Origin: Puffinus mauretanicus
Taxonomy: Eukaryota; Chordata; Aves; Procellariiformes; Procellariidae
Direction of reading: 5' to 3'
Assembly (NCBI GenBank): GCA_023333565.1
Contig: JAJKFH010000374.1
Coordinates: 1,054,001-1,118,000 of the forward strand
DNA: 64,000 bases
Each line of letters begins with the position of its first letter. Position 1 is the stretch's first letter. Below, piece by piece: positions 48,840-60,681 of this stretch. The notes beneath the pieces are model-generated. The model saw only the letters and a program-made list of their open reading frames with translations. It was not told the origin of the DNA and made no database searches. The position numbers were made by a program, and so were the translations under genes.

Positions 48840-49110
48840 GACACGAGTCATAAATATAACAACATGGACATTGGACTTCTGTGTCTGCACGGGCTGTTGT
48901 TTTTCAAATCAATGTTTGGATATTGAATTTGAATAACCTCATGCACACAATGACATAGAGTTACACTCTTCATTTGTACATGAACTTGTGCTGTTGTGGT
49001 GCACACAAAGTGGAGGCTGAGCTTTGCTTGTAATTGCATAACTTTTTCATGCAAATGAAACATAATACATTCATATTTGTGCATGCAGTAATTATCATAT
49101 GCATACTTGA
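48840..49110. promoter_or_regulatory. Candidate conserved element with POU octamer
   Basis: A non-repetitive AT-rich block holds an exact octamer ATGCAAAT (49049-49056), taattgcat just before it, gtaattatcatatgcat just after it, and homeodomain-like TAAT words. It looks like an enhancer core; no coding frame runs through it. Inferred. Confidence 0.35.
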
Positions 49111-52100
49111 AAAGAAAATGCTGTACATGTAAAATTATGCTTTTGATCTTGGAATAGAACTGAATTCTGTTTATTTTATGGATATTTGCAGCTTGCTGAA
49201 TAATTCTTCGAGTCTTTCACTTTTGATCTCTTGAGAACATCAGCTTTTACATCTAAACTGTTTGTAAATTACCTTTTCAGCTATTGTCTTTTTCTTTTTT
49301 GGAATTCTGAGCAGCAGCAGAAATTCATCAAGTAAATTCTCTTCCTGGCTTTAAAACCAAAGCTGAAACCTGAGCTGTTCTGTTTGGTACACACTGAATG
49401 AGCTTTGATTTGATTTTTATTGTATTTCATTCAAACTTTATTATAAAACATCTCCCAGGGACACTTGCATGAGAAGCACTTTGCAAGTAAAAACAGCATT
49501 GTATTTCCAGTCTCCCATTTTTAAAGGTTATTATAACATTTTTATCACGCTTGCGTATCTCCATAATATGCCACTGTATGGCAGACAACTGCAGATGTTA
49601 GGTAATAGAGCTAGATGTCTCTGTAGGTTTTTCTAATGGATTTTCTTTTCCCGTACTACAAAAGGGTTTCACTGTCATTAACCCAGTGACCAGCACTCCT
49701 GCAGTCTGACTGGGGGCAGTCCCCCGGCAGCTATATTTCCTCTGTTCTTTGACTCCAGTTTTGTCTTAACTGTTTTATTGACATGAAATTTGGTGTAGAT
49801 TTTTTAACAAATGCCCCTCAAAAACCTACTATAATTTAAATAGAGCAGATGATCTTTGTGGATGGTTCAACAGTGGGTTTTATGTTATGATTTCTGTCCT
49901 GTTATTCCCAGTAGTTGGTTCCTTCTTTGGAATTGATCTACCCATATTTTTCAGTGGAACAACAGTGACTTTCAGCAGCTGGATAATTTCAGGTTTGTAT
50001 TCAGGTTGGGCATACAAAGTCTCTTCTTGATAACTTTCTTTCCTTCTAAAAATCCAAACTAGATCTAAATTACTCACAACATATCACTTCTTTTTAATCG
50101 ACTTTTGATTACTATTTATCTCTTGATCTCAGAGAAGGCTTTTGTAAATGCTAAGAGGATGACAGGCTTGGTTTGATCCTGCTCCTATTACAGTCATTGG
50201 CCAAAAATCCTGCTGGGTCACATCCTCTGAGTGGATCACATCCCTATGGATCTCCTAATGCACTTTATAAAATGTATCCAGTAAATCCAGTAACAACCGA
50301 AATATGATTAAATACACAGTGCACAGATGGTTCCAAAAAAAGCGAGCTACAGCTTCGCTTTGAATTTTTGCTTATAAGGATTTACTTTCCTTATAAAAGT
50401 AACCCATATAAGTCTTTATCAATATTTACCTAGCTCAGCTAGGAAAATAAAACAGTAACTACAAGGTGATCTGTGCAATATCGTAGTAGTACAAGCACAG
50501 TAAAGTCCTCCTTAAATGCAAGTGAGCAGGACCCTGGCCAGCTGGAAAGAGCAAGAGAATAGTTAACACGCCTGAGTTTTATAGACATGCCAAGTGGCTT
50601 AGCAGTCTTTACTGAACATTTCTGCTACAGCGGCTTGCCTGAATTAAGAAACAAAGAAATCAGATTAAAGATTGAGCTGCTTAGGACAGCAGCATTAGTA
50701 CAGCAAATTTCCTGGCAAGATCACTGTTATCTTGTGCATCAGATGACTGCTCCATGCTGCAACGCTGAGCAAGGGTGGATTCTTAATCCATTTTGAAAAG
50801 TACTTAACGAAAACCTTTAGGAAGGTTTTATCAGCTATGAATGCTGTAAAGAGGGTGAACTTCCTATCCCATGGTTTCGTTCATATGCTGTTTGGCATCT
50901 TTGTGTAAGAGCATGAGAAGCCATCAAGCAGTAAGCTATTAATGCATGAGTCATGACAAGGCTTTGCAGCAATTATCAATCTTGGTATGGTCTTTGACTA
51001 TTTGTCCCCTTAGTGCAGGCTTTACAGAGGGCTAGCTTCAGAGCTGAGGTGAATGCTGATGCATTAAGGCACAGTTTGATGAGTGACTTTTCAAGTGGCA
51101 GTGCTGGCACAAGCAGCTGCCATACCACACACCCATTAGCGGGCGCTTGTTCCTGTCTCTGTGCTCTCTTTGTGCTGTGCCAGTGTAGGCAATTTTGTAG
51201 CTTCATCGCAACATGGACTACGAAATGATCTGGCTGCAAAAGGCTTTTTCAAGTTCTGCGGATGAACTACAGATTTAGTCTTTTTCATACTCGTTTAGGA
51301 GTTCTGACTGCAACGTGAGTGAATACCTTAGTTAGCTTTAGTTGAGACTGATAATTAATGAGAGCAGTGAGCACATAACAGCTTGGGCTTCAGCATGGGC
51401 TGTCCAAGCCAGCTAGAGATCACACTGAATTGCTAGGGCAGCTGACACCTGGACTATTGAATCTTCATTGCTAATCATTAGATCTGGCTTGGGTACATCT
51501 ATTCAGCTTAAAATCACATCTCACAATTGCAATATGGCTATAGCTTTGCTATCAACGTACACCTAAGTGCAGGTGTGTCCCAGCTGACAGAAGAGGGGAG
51601 CTGGAATCTATCAGCCACCTTTAAAGGCCACTTTTCTTCTTACTTTTTTATCTTCTTACCTTTTCCTGTGCACTTTGTGTTGTTGTAGACTGGTTAGTAG
51701 TTAAGTGGGCAACACAACCTTAAAAGGCATCATTACTGAAGGATGCTGCAAGGAATAAGCATATTAAGAACCCTTTAACTTTGTATCTTCTGAATATAAG
51801 CTAGAATTTAAGACTTCACTGCAACCTGGAAAGACCTATCCTATGAACAGCCCACAGTTTAGTATGATTTTCTGGGACAAAATCCATGTAGAGTCCTTTG
51901 CTCTGATCCTTCCTAAAGGCAAAAAGGAAGATAGAGCCCATGCCACCAACTGTCACAGAGGACAAATTTAACCATTGCAATTTTAGTCTTGGCTATTTAA
52001 GAGGACTACGAATTTAGGCATATTGTTATTTCTGTATGCATTAGAGTAGTCATAGCCATCTCTGCATGTAACACTTAGCAAGATCAGTCCTTCCATTGGT

Positions 52101-54220
52101 TTGCCTTCTAGGAAATGCAAAGGGTATCTGGTTTTTTGGGGAACATGGATGGGTAGATGCTGTCATATTCTGGGTGACTGTCATTGTAATCAAGAGTAGA
52201 ATTCAAACACTTTATCTCAGAGAGAACTTATAGCAGTCTGAGTGTGTCATTCTGGGGGCATGTAGAAAAATATACACAAATGATAGACACTGAAGTGTCC
52301 GATACGACATTTGAGACCCGATTAAATATGGGCTCTTTTCCTGTAGGATGTATGCTCTTTTCCTGACCTTAAATAAAGAACTGCTCCCTTTTTCTTTTAA
52401 GTGAGGTATTGCTGCAGTGAATTAACTAAGGGTAGGGGCAGAATGAAGAATAAATGGAACAGACACGTCTGAAATGGTTTTAAAGACGAGGCTGGTTTGG
52501 GAGTTCTCCCCCTTCTCTTCACCACTCCCTTGGTTTGACTTCCCTTAAATCTTTGTATATTGATCCCTGTTATGGGTGTAGACAAAACTAATGCAAAATT
52601 CCTTTGGCTGGTGTCTTTAACACTGCTAACAGGAATCATCTGGAGACTGGAAGGTGAATATTACAGGTTATTACCCCTGCTATTCATGGTCCCAGCAGGG
52701 AGGCCAGCCATGATATGGTTTTTTTTTTAAGCAGTTTGATTCTCTGTCTACTAGATATGGGATTGCCATATAGTAACATGCTTAGCAGTGGTCAGTAGAC
52801 AGCCGTCTACAGGCAGTAACTTTCAGCAGCCCTTGACCTGCCCTATGTCTGACCTCATGGCTAGAAAGAAAGGTCTAGGTCTGCATTACCAGTCTCTCAC
52901 TTCTCATCTTTCACTTCGTTGCCTTTTCGTCCTCACCAGAAGGGTGAAATCCTAGCACTGTGAGCCTCCCCCTGAGTGGAGAGAGATTTTTAGGTTGGTC
53001 TTAGGTCTGAGCATCTTCTCACACCTTTGATTCATCGCTGACTTAAAAAATATTTATACCTGACTTACACTAGTGTGTGTGTGAGAAGGATCTGTCCTAT
53101 TTTTTATTTTTATTGTGTAACTCTGTCTGATTTTTTAAAGGTTGCCAACTAGCTGTTGCACACAGGCTTCCAGTCTAACGTATTAAAAGGAAACAAGGCA
53201 ATTAGGCAGCTTTCTGATCAGTGCTGTCCTGCAAAATAACTGCATTTATTCATTTTGGTTTTTTGTTGGGGCTTTTTAATTGCAGGGAAATGCCAGTATA
53301 TCTCACTGTCTACTTAGTAACAAATGTTCTCTACCCCGCAAAACTTGTCTTAATCTAAAAGATTTTTTGGAATCTCAGGCCTTATGTGTTATAAATTACC
53401 TATCAGTAAGTATTATCAATTACTTGGCAGTTCAACTAAGATTATTTATTCACCCACAGTGGTGGGGAAGGCAACACCGTCCCTAGAATCAATTCAGTTA
53501 CTCTGCAAGTAGATGCCACATTGTTTACACTTTAGCAATATCCTGAAACCCTCTTATGCGTATTCTATAGGCGATTCCTTGGATGCAACAGTGGCTTTTA
53601 GTGGCCAGTTAAATTGATCACAGATTCGTTATGGGAATTCGTGAGTTGAAGCTTTCCTATCAAAGCTATGGCAGATCATCTAAATTCAGGCCTCAATTAC
53701 CCAGTAAATCTACTACACTTCTGTAAAGCACCTTCTCTTTTTTGCTTAGCAAAAAAGCAACTGTGGCTAAGCGGTACAATTTATTAAATCAAATCTGCTT
53801 TGAGAAAAATACAGTTCACTCACTGTACTAATTACTACTGTTCAAATTTAGTCTCAATTAGTGACCTCTCAATTTGGTGAGATTAGTTCTGCCAGTGTAG
53901 AAGTGTGACTAGCTATGAAGGCACATGCAATAAGCCTTACATTTCTTCTTCTACTTAACGTATTACACAATTAGATATCTCTCATTGCTTTTCTGGGAAG
54001 GAGTAAACAAAATACCCGTTAGCTGCAAACATCCAGTCTCTGCTTTCCCAGGAAGGCTCAGTTTCTGAATGCTGTGGACAACCGTGTTACCAAAAATCAG
54101 GGAGATGACAGCAGTGCAATACTGTTATTATTCTACCATTGTATAACACTTTTTGATCTCTGGACCTCAACATAACATTACAGACATCTGTGAGTCACCC
54201 CCTCTAAAAGCACAGCAAGG
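49110..54220. other. Intergenic, middle part
   Basis: No gene is supported. A non-repetitive block at about 50940-51235 (gagtcatgacaaggc, attagcgggcgcttg, cttcatcgcaacatgg) stands out from its AT-rich surroundings and may be conserved. The remainder is ordinary AT-rich DNA. Confidence 0.5.
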
Positions 54221-54224
54221 CAGA

Positions 54225-54400
54225 CCCACAAAATGAGTAGAGATGTATTATTATAACTATTTTACATGGGCGACCCTAGGCACAGAGACCAGATGCCCAA
54301 GACGAGTAAACAGAGTAATTGAACTGGACACAAACCCCAGAGGTTCAAATTTCCAATCTGTGCCCTAGTTACAAGACCTCATCTCCCTATGATTCTCCTC
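54225..54400 (-). repeat. MIR-like SINE fragment, antisense
   Basis: Read on plus, it follows the reverse MIR consensus in order: tattattataactattttac, then aggcacagagacc, then agatgcccaagac, then gaggttcaaatttcc and gtgccctagttac. The B-box-like ggttcaaat belongs to this SINE rather than to a tRNA gene. Degraded, so old. Confidence 0.6.
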
Positions 54401-57400
54401 CTCGTACTGGAAAGCCTGGAAAAGCCTATTGAATGGGTATCATAGCTTTTTATGTTCGGATTCAGCAGTTGCTTTAGCCACCTTTGAAAGGAATGAGTCA
54501 GGAATTTGTGTATGTGGGAAGTGGTTTCCTCTCACATTGCTGTATGTACGGATGAAATAAATTTCCTCTACTATGAAGCTGCTGAATGAGAAAATAAAGT
54601 AGTGCAGCTGACTGGCATTTTAGTGGCTGTACTTCGACCCTGATAATGAAAAGCCAGCGGCCTCGGGAGGCCAGTTTGGATAATGCATTTCGTAGAAAAG
54701 CTGGTGAAGTCACTTGCATTCTTATAAAGAGTGACTAGAAAAGGACGAAGTGGACAAAAAATACCAATACTAAAACCTGATAAATCAGAGACCAGGTTCT
54801 TTAGTGAAACCTGGGCTGACTGAAACTACAGGAGAAAATCTGGCCTTAAGACATGAGCTTTATAATGCAATAATGAAGACGCCTCCCTCTGTGCTTCAGG
54901 CAGTTTTTGTAGCAACTAGTGTTCAGGAATAAGAGATAATGATAATGGCTTGTGCCTGCAGTCATTACAGCTATGGCACGCACAGTATGCAAGGCATTTA
55001 ACGTCAAACTTACCAGCATCACGCAGCGAGGCAGCATCAAGACTAAGTAGAACGCAGGTCACCTGCCTTCCAACCCCGGCCGTAGCCAGAGGACCGGCGA
55101 CGTTGCAAAGTAGGCAGATTTTATTTGCAATGAGACTGAACCACAGAATTTGGGTTGGGGCTAGAACCTGCTCAAAGACGAGTGTCCTCAAATCCAGGGA
55201 GCTGGTATGGTCTTCCTTCTGTCCTTCAAAGCTGATTTGTTGCTGGAGCGATGGGCTCCTGAGAAGTCTGGTGGCTGGTGAACATCCCGAGTGGCTGTTC
55301 CCATCTTCTAGGGAAGCAAAGGGGAAAAGAAGGAGTTTAAGGGCTGGTCAGACAAGTGGGCTGAGGCAGAAATGGGGTTAGGCGAAGAGATACAGAACAG
55401 ACTTGTGCAAAGCTTTCAAGAGGACTCTGAGCTTCTGAGGGGTGCGCTGCAGCCAGCAAAAAATTGGAAAAGGAAGGAGACATAGGCAAGGACTGAAAGA
55501 TTTCCCCAGTTGTTCCTTAGCTCAGCAAGGAATTTAAGGTTCTTTTTGACTTGAAGCCTGGAATAGTTCCATATATTTAAAGACCAGCACTTCTTTTGAA
55601 GTACTTTGATGAGCTATGCAGAAGACAGCATTGCCAGGTATGTGTTAAAAAGGAATCTTACTGCTGTCAGTAAAGAACTTCTAAAAATAATGTTATACAT
55701 ATGTATATAAAACCCATAGGAGTATACATCCTGGAACACTTAAATGCATTTTCATTTGAAGGTAGTTTCTTACGACGAGGCAGGCCAGTCTGTCAGGAGC
55801 CACAGCTCTGCACCATACTGGTTCTCGTCGCTCTGGCAGCATGAACACGGAGCCCCAGCATGGCCTTCACTGTGGCTGCCATCACGGGTTATTAGTAAAT
55901 CATTCCGTCAGATGCCCAGGCAGGGCAGTAAACACAGAGGAGACATTCACCAAGGGAAGAAGGGAAGTGTACTTCTGCATACATCTATGTATATTTTAGC
56001 CATTTTCCAATATTTCCTTTGCTTTCAACCTCTACATGTCAAATGATAGTAAATTGCAAATGTACTAGTTCCAGCTGAGCACAACTGGGGGTGAAATAGC
56101 TTTTCTTTGAAGCTGGAGCTAGAGTCCGCTTGAAAAAATTTGCAAAAGAGTAGCTGAAATTCTGACCTGATGATTCAAAGCATTGTGATTCATGAAACAA
56201 ATTTTCAGAGGAGCTACATAATCCATTAGGAGAGCAGTCTGTGAAAGAGACCATCACTGTAGCTAAGATAGCAATCACTAGGTAAACAGCTTATTAAACG
56301 AATGTCATTGTCTTTCAGATCAGCAGAAATACAATATAGATGCTTATGAATATATTTTAACATTAAAAAAAAAATTATTCTAGCATTTGTTTTCATTGCT
56401 TTTCAGGTGAAAGGATGTCATTACACATTTCAAGTAGAGTAGAGGAAAAATATAAGATGAAGATCCAGGGCCAAATCCTTTTACATCTGAACCCTCCCTA
56501 GGAAGCGATGGGGAGGATCGTTCCACCCCACTTTGGCTCCGCTGCATGTTGTGACGTTCTGGGAGCAGCTCTCATCTCTGTTGCCAGTCTCTCGGTTTTG
56601 ATGCTCCCTCAGCCTCTTACCTGGAGAGTATTTGGGAGTGCTGGTAGAGGAGCTGACAGCTCTGTGTGCACCAAGGCAATTTTCTGTTGGCAAATCAAGG
56701 CTTCCTGAGCGGCACAATACAGCTGGAACACAATACAGAAACTGCCACATAAATTTCAATATTGCACACATGCAAAATGTGTGTGTGTGTGTTTGCCTGG
56801 CTTGGGCAGGGACTGAGCCACAGGCCATCACAGTACTGGTATGGGAGGGTGGGTAATCGGGTGCCTGATGGCTTACATATATGGGCAGTTCCTGTGACCC
56901 CATGTATGAAAACAGAGATGAGACATCTACAGAGATCCTTATGAAATCAGTTATATATGGAGCGTTTCAAAATAAAACAATAGCTGGGGATAAAAATGGA
57001 GAGCTTCAATTAGCTTTTTATAGCATTTCATTTTTTGCTTTACTCCCTGTGTGGCACGTGACCAGCTACCTCTCCAACATTTTTCTTCATATTTGGCAAC
57101 TAGTGATGTACTTCAGCATTTCAGGTGAAACTGGAGTGTATGCCTTTGCTTAATAATCCCCCCATTCATTTAAATAGTCAGTAGCTTGCCAGCGCTGCTT
57201 TGTTTGCATTTTAGAATTACGGATGATGTCAAGACAGCCTTGATTAAACGTGCAGCTAACTACTGCTCGGGCGGAGAGGGGCTGAAGTAAACTCTTATTT
57301 CACTGAAACTCACAAGCTTGGAGAATGCATATTCTGTAATTTTTTTTTTTTTGCATCAGGATTTGTAATAGAAGAAATTAAGAGTCTTAAGGACTTTCCC

Positions 57401-59640
57401 AGCAATGTGACACTACCCATGGACATATCAGACATGCAGTATTCATATACTCTCAGAAGGATTTTGGCTGAAATCTGTACCTCTCAATAAGCGTGCTTTC
57501 TGTTTCTTCCTTCCTTCCTCAGTCAAGCTTTCATTTCCAAGTATTGGTTTAGAAATTGTAGTCGCCCCAAGGGCAAACCATGAACTACATGGGGCCCACA
57601 CAAAATTAAGAAGTTAGTGCCCCCATTCTAGATACTTAATCCAAAAGAAAACAATTCCCTGCTTGATATATAGCGCTAGACATTCGGACTTGGGCAGAGA
57701 CTGAGAGGCGCGGACACCCGAGTCCCCGCTAACAGTCAGACCCTGTGGGCAGCAGGAATTGCAATGCTGGGTGCACGCGAGGGCAGGTCACTGGCCAGAG
57801 GCGCACGAAGGAAAACCTGTTAACTGCCCACTACAGCTCAAGCTAGCTGATTGCAAGGCCAGTATATAAAACATATGCAATTACTCTCCTCGGTTATCAA
57901 GACAGACCTTCTCAGAGTACATACTTTCCTTCCATCCTGCTCATTAAATATCAATCTAAGAAGCAAAACATATGAAGTGGGCAAGAAACGGCCAGCTCAC
58001 TACTGGAATAAAAGTTTAATAGAGGAGTCTCAGCTGTGTTCCACATATATGTTCAAATATGACTCATGAAAGCCTGCGAAAGTCTCCCTTCCCCCCTTGA
58101 AATATTCCAAGTAGACTGTCTTTCAGAGAGAGAAATCCAGTAGATTAACTCAGGCTTTAAACTGCAGGAGAATTTTTAATAGACCACAGAGCAGAGACCA
58201 AAGACAAAAAAACCCTTTAAAACATTCTTCCTTAAAACAAAAAAGGTGAAAGAAGCAAAATCAGTAGATACAGTTGCAGAATTTGGAGTTTCACAAGGAA
58301 ACACTTAACTGATGCTTAAGAGCATTGCTTCCAGCTGCCTTGAGAGCTCTGCAGAGAAATTAGAACAAGATTACCTGTACTTTGCAGGAACAATGAAAGT
58401 TAAAAAAAGAGTTTCCAATATTGGGTGGTTAATTGGAAGAACTCTCTACTGATTTTGTTTAAAAAAGGTATTAAAGCAGAGTTTGCCTCCTTGATCTTAT
58501 ACCTACAACTGCGTTTAGCGACCAGAGTGGTTAAGACTCTAGGAACCGGTCGCGGGTTTGTGCCACTGAAGTCCATGCTTGTCACAGCTCTGTTCTAGAC
58601 AGATGATGACCTACATATGAAAAATGGAAAGAAAAAAAGGAAGACTGGATGATACAGAAATGATACAAACACAAGAGTATGTGTTTAGGCTTTGACACTC
58701 ATTCTGCTTAGGAAACAAAGGGAAACAAGAGATTAGCTGTAAGGCTCAGACTTACTCCTTTTCTACATGTTTTCCTTAGTTTCCCGCCCACCAACTCCCT
58801 CGTTGTCTGAGCAGTCCTCAGTGTCCTACTATAGTCATCAGGTAAACTTTAGTGACCTTCCTGCTAATTGTTTTTATATGACAGCTTAATATTCCCACTG
58901 GATATTTTGGAGAATAGTTCATGAACCAGAAAAGTCAAAACTGGGAAACGGCTTTTGGGTCATCCTCTCCATCTCTCTCTACCGTAAGCATTGCAGACAA
59001 AAAAACCCCAAAACCCAGCTGGCATTTTTGCAGCCTAAAACGTGATTGAAAAAGAAAATGGAGATGCTCTGAAGTGCAAATCCAGCAAGTAACTACAGAT
59101 GAACTACCTGATGGATTTTCTCATCTCTTTGCCAATTTTTTCCTTCCAGTTTCGTTGCTGCTTTTGTAGCCATCAAAAGCAACTTCTCGCTGACAACGAT
59201 CATTCTTGTACTATATCATAGTTTACTCTTAGTGTTTGCCTCTGACGTTCACTCTGCATTGCAGCATACTACCATTTGTAATTTTGGCCCAAGAGCACAA
59301 CTGAGATTTCCAGTTCTCTTGCCCATACTGCCCAGGCCGTGACAGACAGAAACACTATAAGGTAGGCACCAGAGAACTGATGAATAGTTATTGGTAATTC
59401 AAATGGGGTAACAATTTTCTCTCTGTCTGCAAGCCCTATAAAGGCTAACACTGCCTTAAGAAACACTGTTTGAATTATTCCTCTTCCCTGTGATTATAGC
59501 CAATTCTGTTGGTAGAGAATTTACCTTCTGCTCTTCATTAAAGCTACTTCTATAAAAACAGCTACTGTTATATAAACATTTATCGTTTAGCACATCTATC
59601 CTTTCCCTGTAGCTGCAGAGCTGATGTGCAGATAATACTG
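54400..59640. other. Intergenic, distal part, downstream of KBTBD12
   Basis: No gene is supported. A short GT run occurs at about 56778-56791. Non-repetitive blocks at about 56040-56300 and 56950-57300 look like conserved non-coding DNA: the first has ttgcaaatg and gatgattcaaagcattg; the second has a CACGTG E-box near 57055 and ttgattaaacgtgcagc near 57240. Confidence 0.45.
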
Positions 59641-59646
59641 GTCTCA

Positions 59647-59652
59647 TTTATT
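59647..59652 (-). terminator. Possible KBTBD12 polyadenylation signal
   Basis: TTTATT on plus reads AATAAA on minus. It is the first canonical signal downstream of the KBTBD12 stop that I noticed; usage not demonstrated. Confidence 0.4.
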
Positions 59653-60511
59653 ACTTTTTAGTTTACACCCCCTTCTCCATCTCTCAGAGGAAGAGGGTTT
59701 TCTAACTGAGCTTTAAGGTTCTGGTCACACCAGACCTTCTAACAGGTAGGATCTATGTGAAAATTTAGGATTCTTCTTGTCTTTGGTACAGACTGCCTAC
59801 TAACCCTGCTGGAAGACTCGCTTGTTGCCAAAAGACTAGTTTTCTACTAGCACAGGCTCAGCTCTGTTGGCAAAGACAGGATCTCTTGCCTGTCCTCTCT
59901 GTGGGTTAGATGATGTTTGCAGTAGCTGGTATACTTGGCTGATGAACCTTGGCTAATGTTTTTTTGTTTAAAACAAACAAAGGCTCTTCTCTGTTTTCTC
60001 TCTGCTCCTGCATCAGTCAAGTACAGTCTGGCCCTTTGGTACAGCTGGACTGGTTTTCATCAGCTGACTTAACGTATTTCTTAGCCTCCTTGGTAGCTCA
60101 GTAGAACCAGGTGGGATGAACAGCAAAGGAGGGATTCCCTGGCTAGAGCTTTCCTTCATAAGTCATGCTCTGCTGTGAAATGAGCCCTGGGCTGCCGCTG
60201 TGCCTGTGAGCCAAGGGGTCCCAGAGGCCCAGGCTGCACCCAGCACTGGAGCTTGCACAGCCAGATGGAAGACAAAGAGCCACACACAAAGGCTGGGCGA
60301 CCTCGACTTTCCATCACAGAAGTCCAGAGTACCAGTACTAGCAAATTAAGCATCGTCTGAGAAGCGCAGCACAAAGGCAATTCCGTCCTTAAGCATGTGT
60401 GGCCAGCTCCTCTCTGTGGGACTCAGTTGTCATCCAGAGCCAAAGCAGCATTTGCGTCTCCAAATTCTTCAGTTTCTCCAGAATCTGGAAGCACTGAGAG
60501 TCACTGAACTT
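59653..60511 (-). other. KBTBD12: KBTBD12 3' UTR (estimated extent)
   Basis: Non-coding sequence downstream of the KBTBD12 stop. The nearest AATAAA I find on minus is at 59652-59647, giving an estimated 3' UTR of about 860 nt; the true end is uncertain. Confidence 0.4.
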
Positions 60512-60681
60512 CTATTGGTCCACTAAATCTGGGGGAGGAGGGATAAGATCCCGCGGGTTCAGCCTAGCAACAAGGCAAACATCATAGCTGTCGTGCATGA
60601 GGACGTTGATGGCCACCACGTTCCACTGGTTCTCCCATGTATCCAGCTCGAGGATCTCTTTGGTGATAACTTCGTGACGAG
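60512..60681 (-). CDS. KBTBD12: KBTBD12 last coding exon (partial gene)
   Basis: KBTBD12 is a BTB-BACK-kelch protein, a class that usually serves as substrate adaptor for CUL3 ubiquitin ligases; its own substrate is not known to me. Seen here: acceptor ...gtttttcag, two bases completing a codon, then 55 codons and TAG at 60514-60512. The peptide contains ITKEILELDTWENQWNVVAI, the 'x-DT-x-x-x-x-W' strand pattern of a closing kelch blade, followed by a Pro-rich tail (RDLIPPPPDLVDQ). Identity rests on this C-terminus plus position and orientation directly upstream of SEC61A1, as I recall for human. BTB, BACK and other kelch blades must lie beyond the right edge; I found no further exon up to 64000. 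Another BTB-kelch family member is the main alternative. Confidence 0.72.

Noticed and set aside
54340..54360. tRNA B-box-like ggttcaaat
   Set aside because: It lies within an antisense MIR-like SINE fragment; no A box at correct spacing and no cloverleaf.
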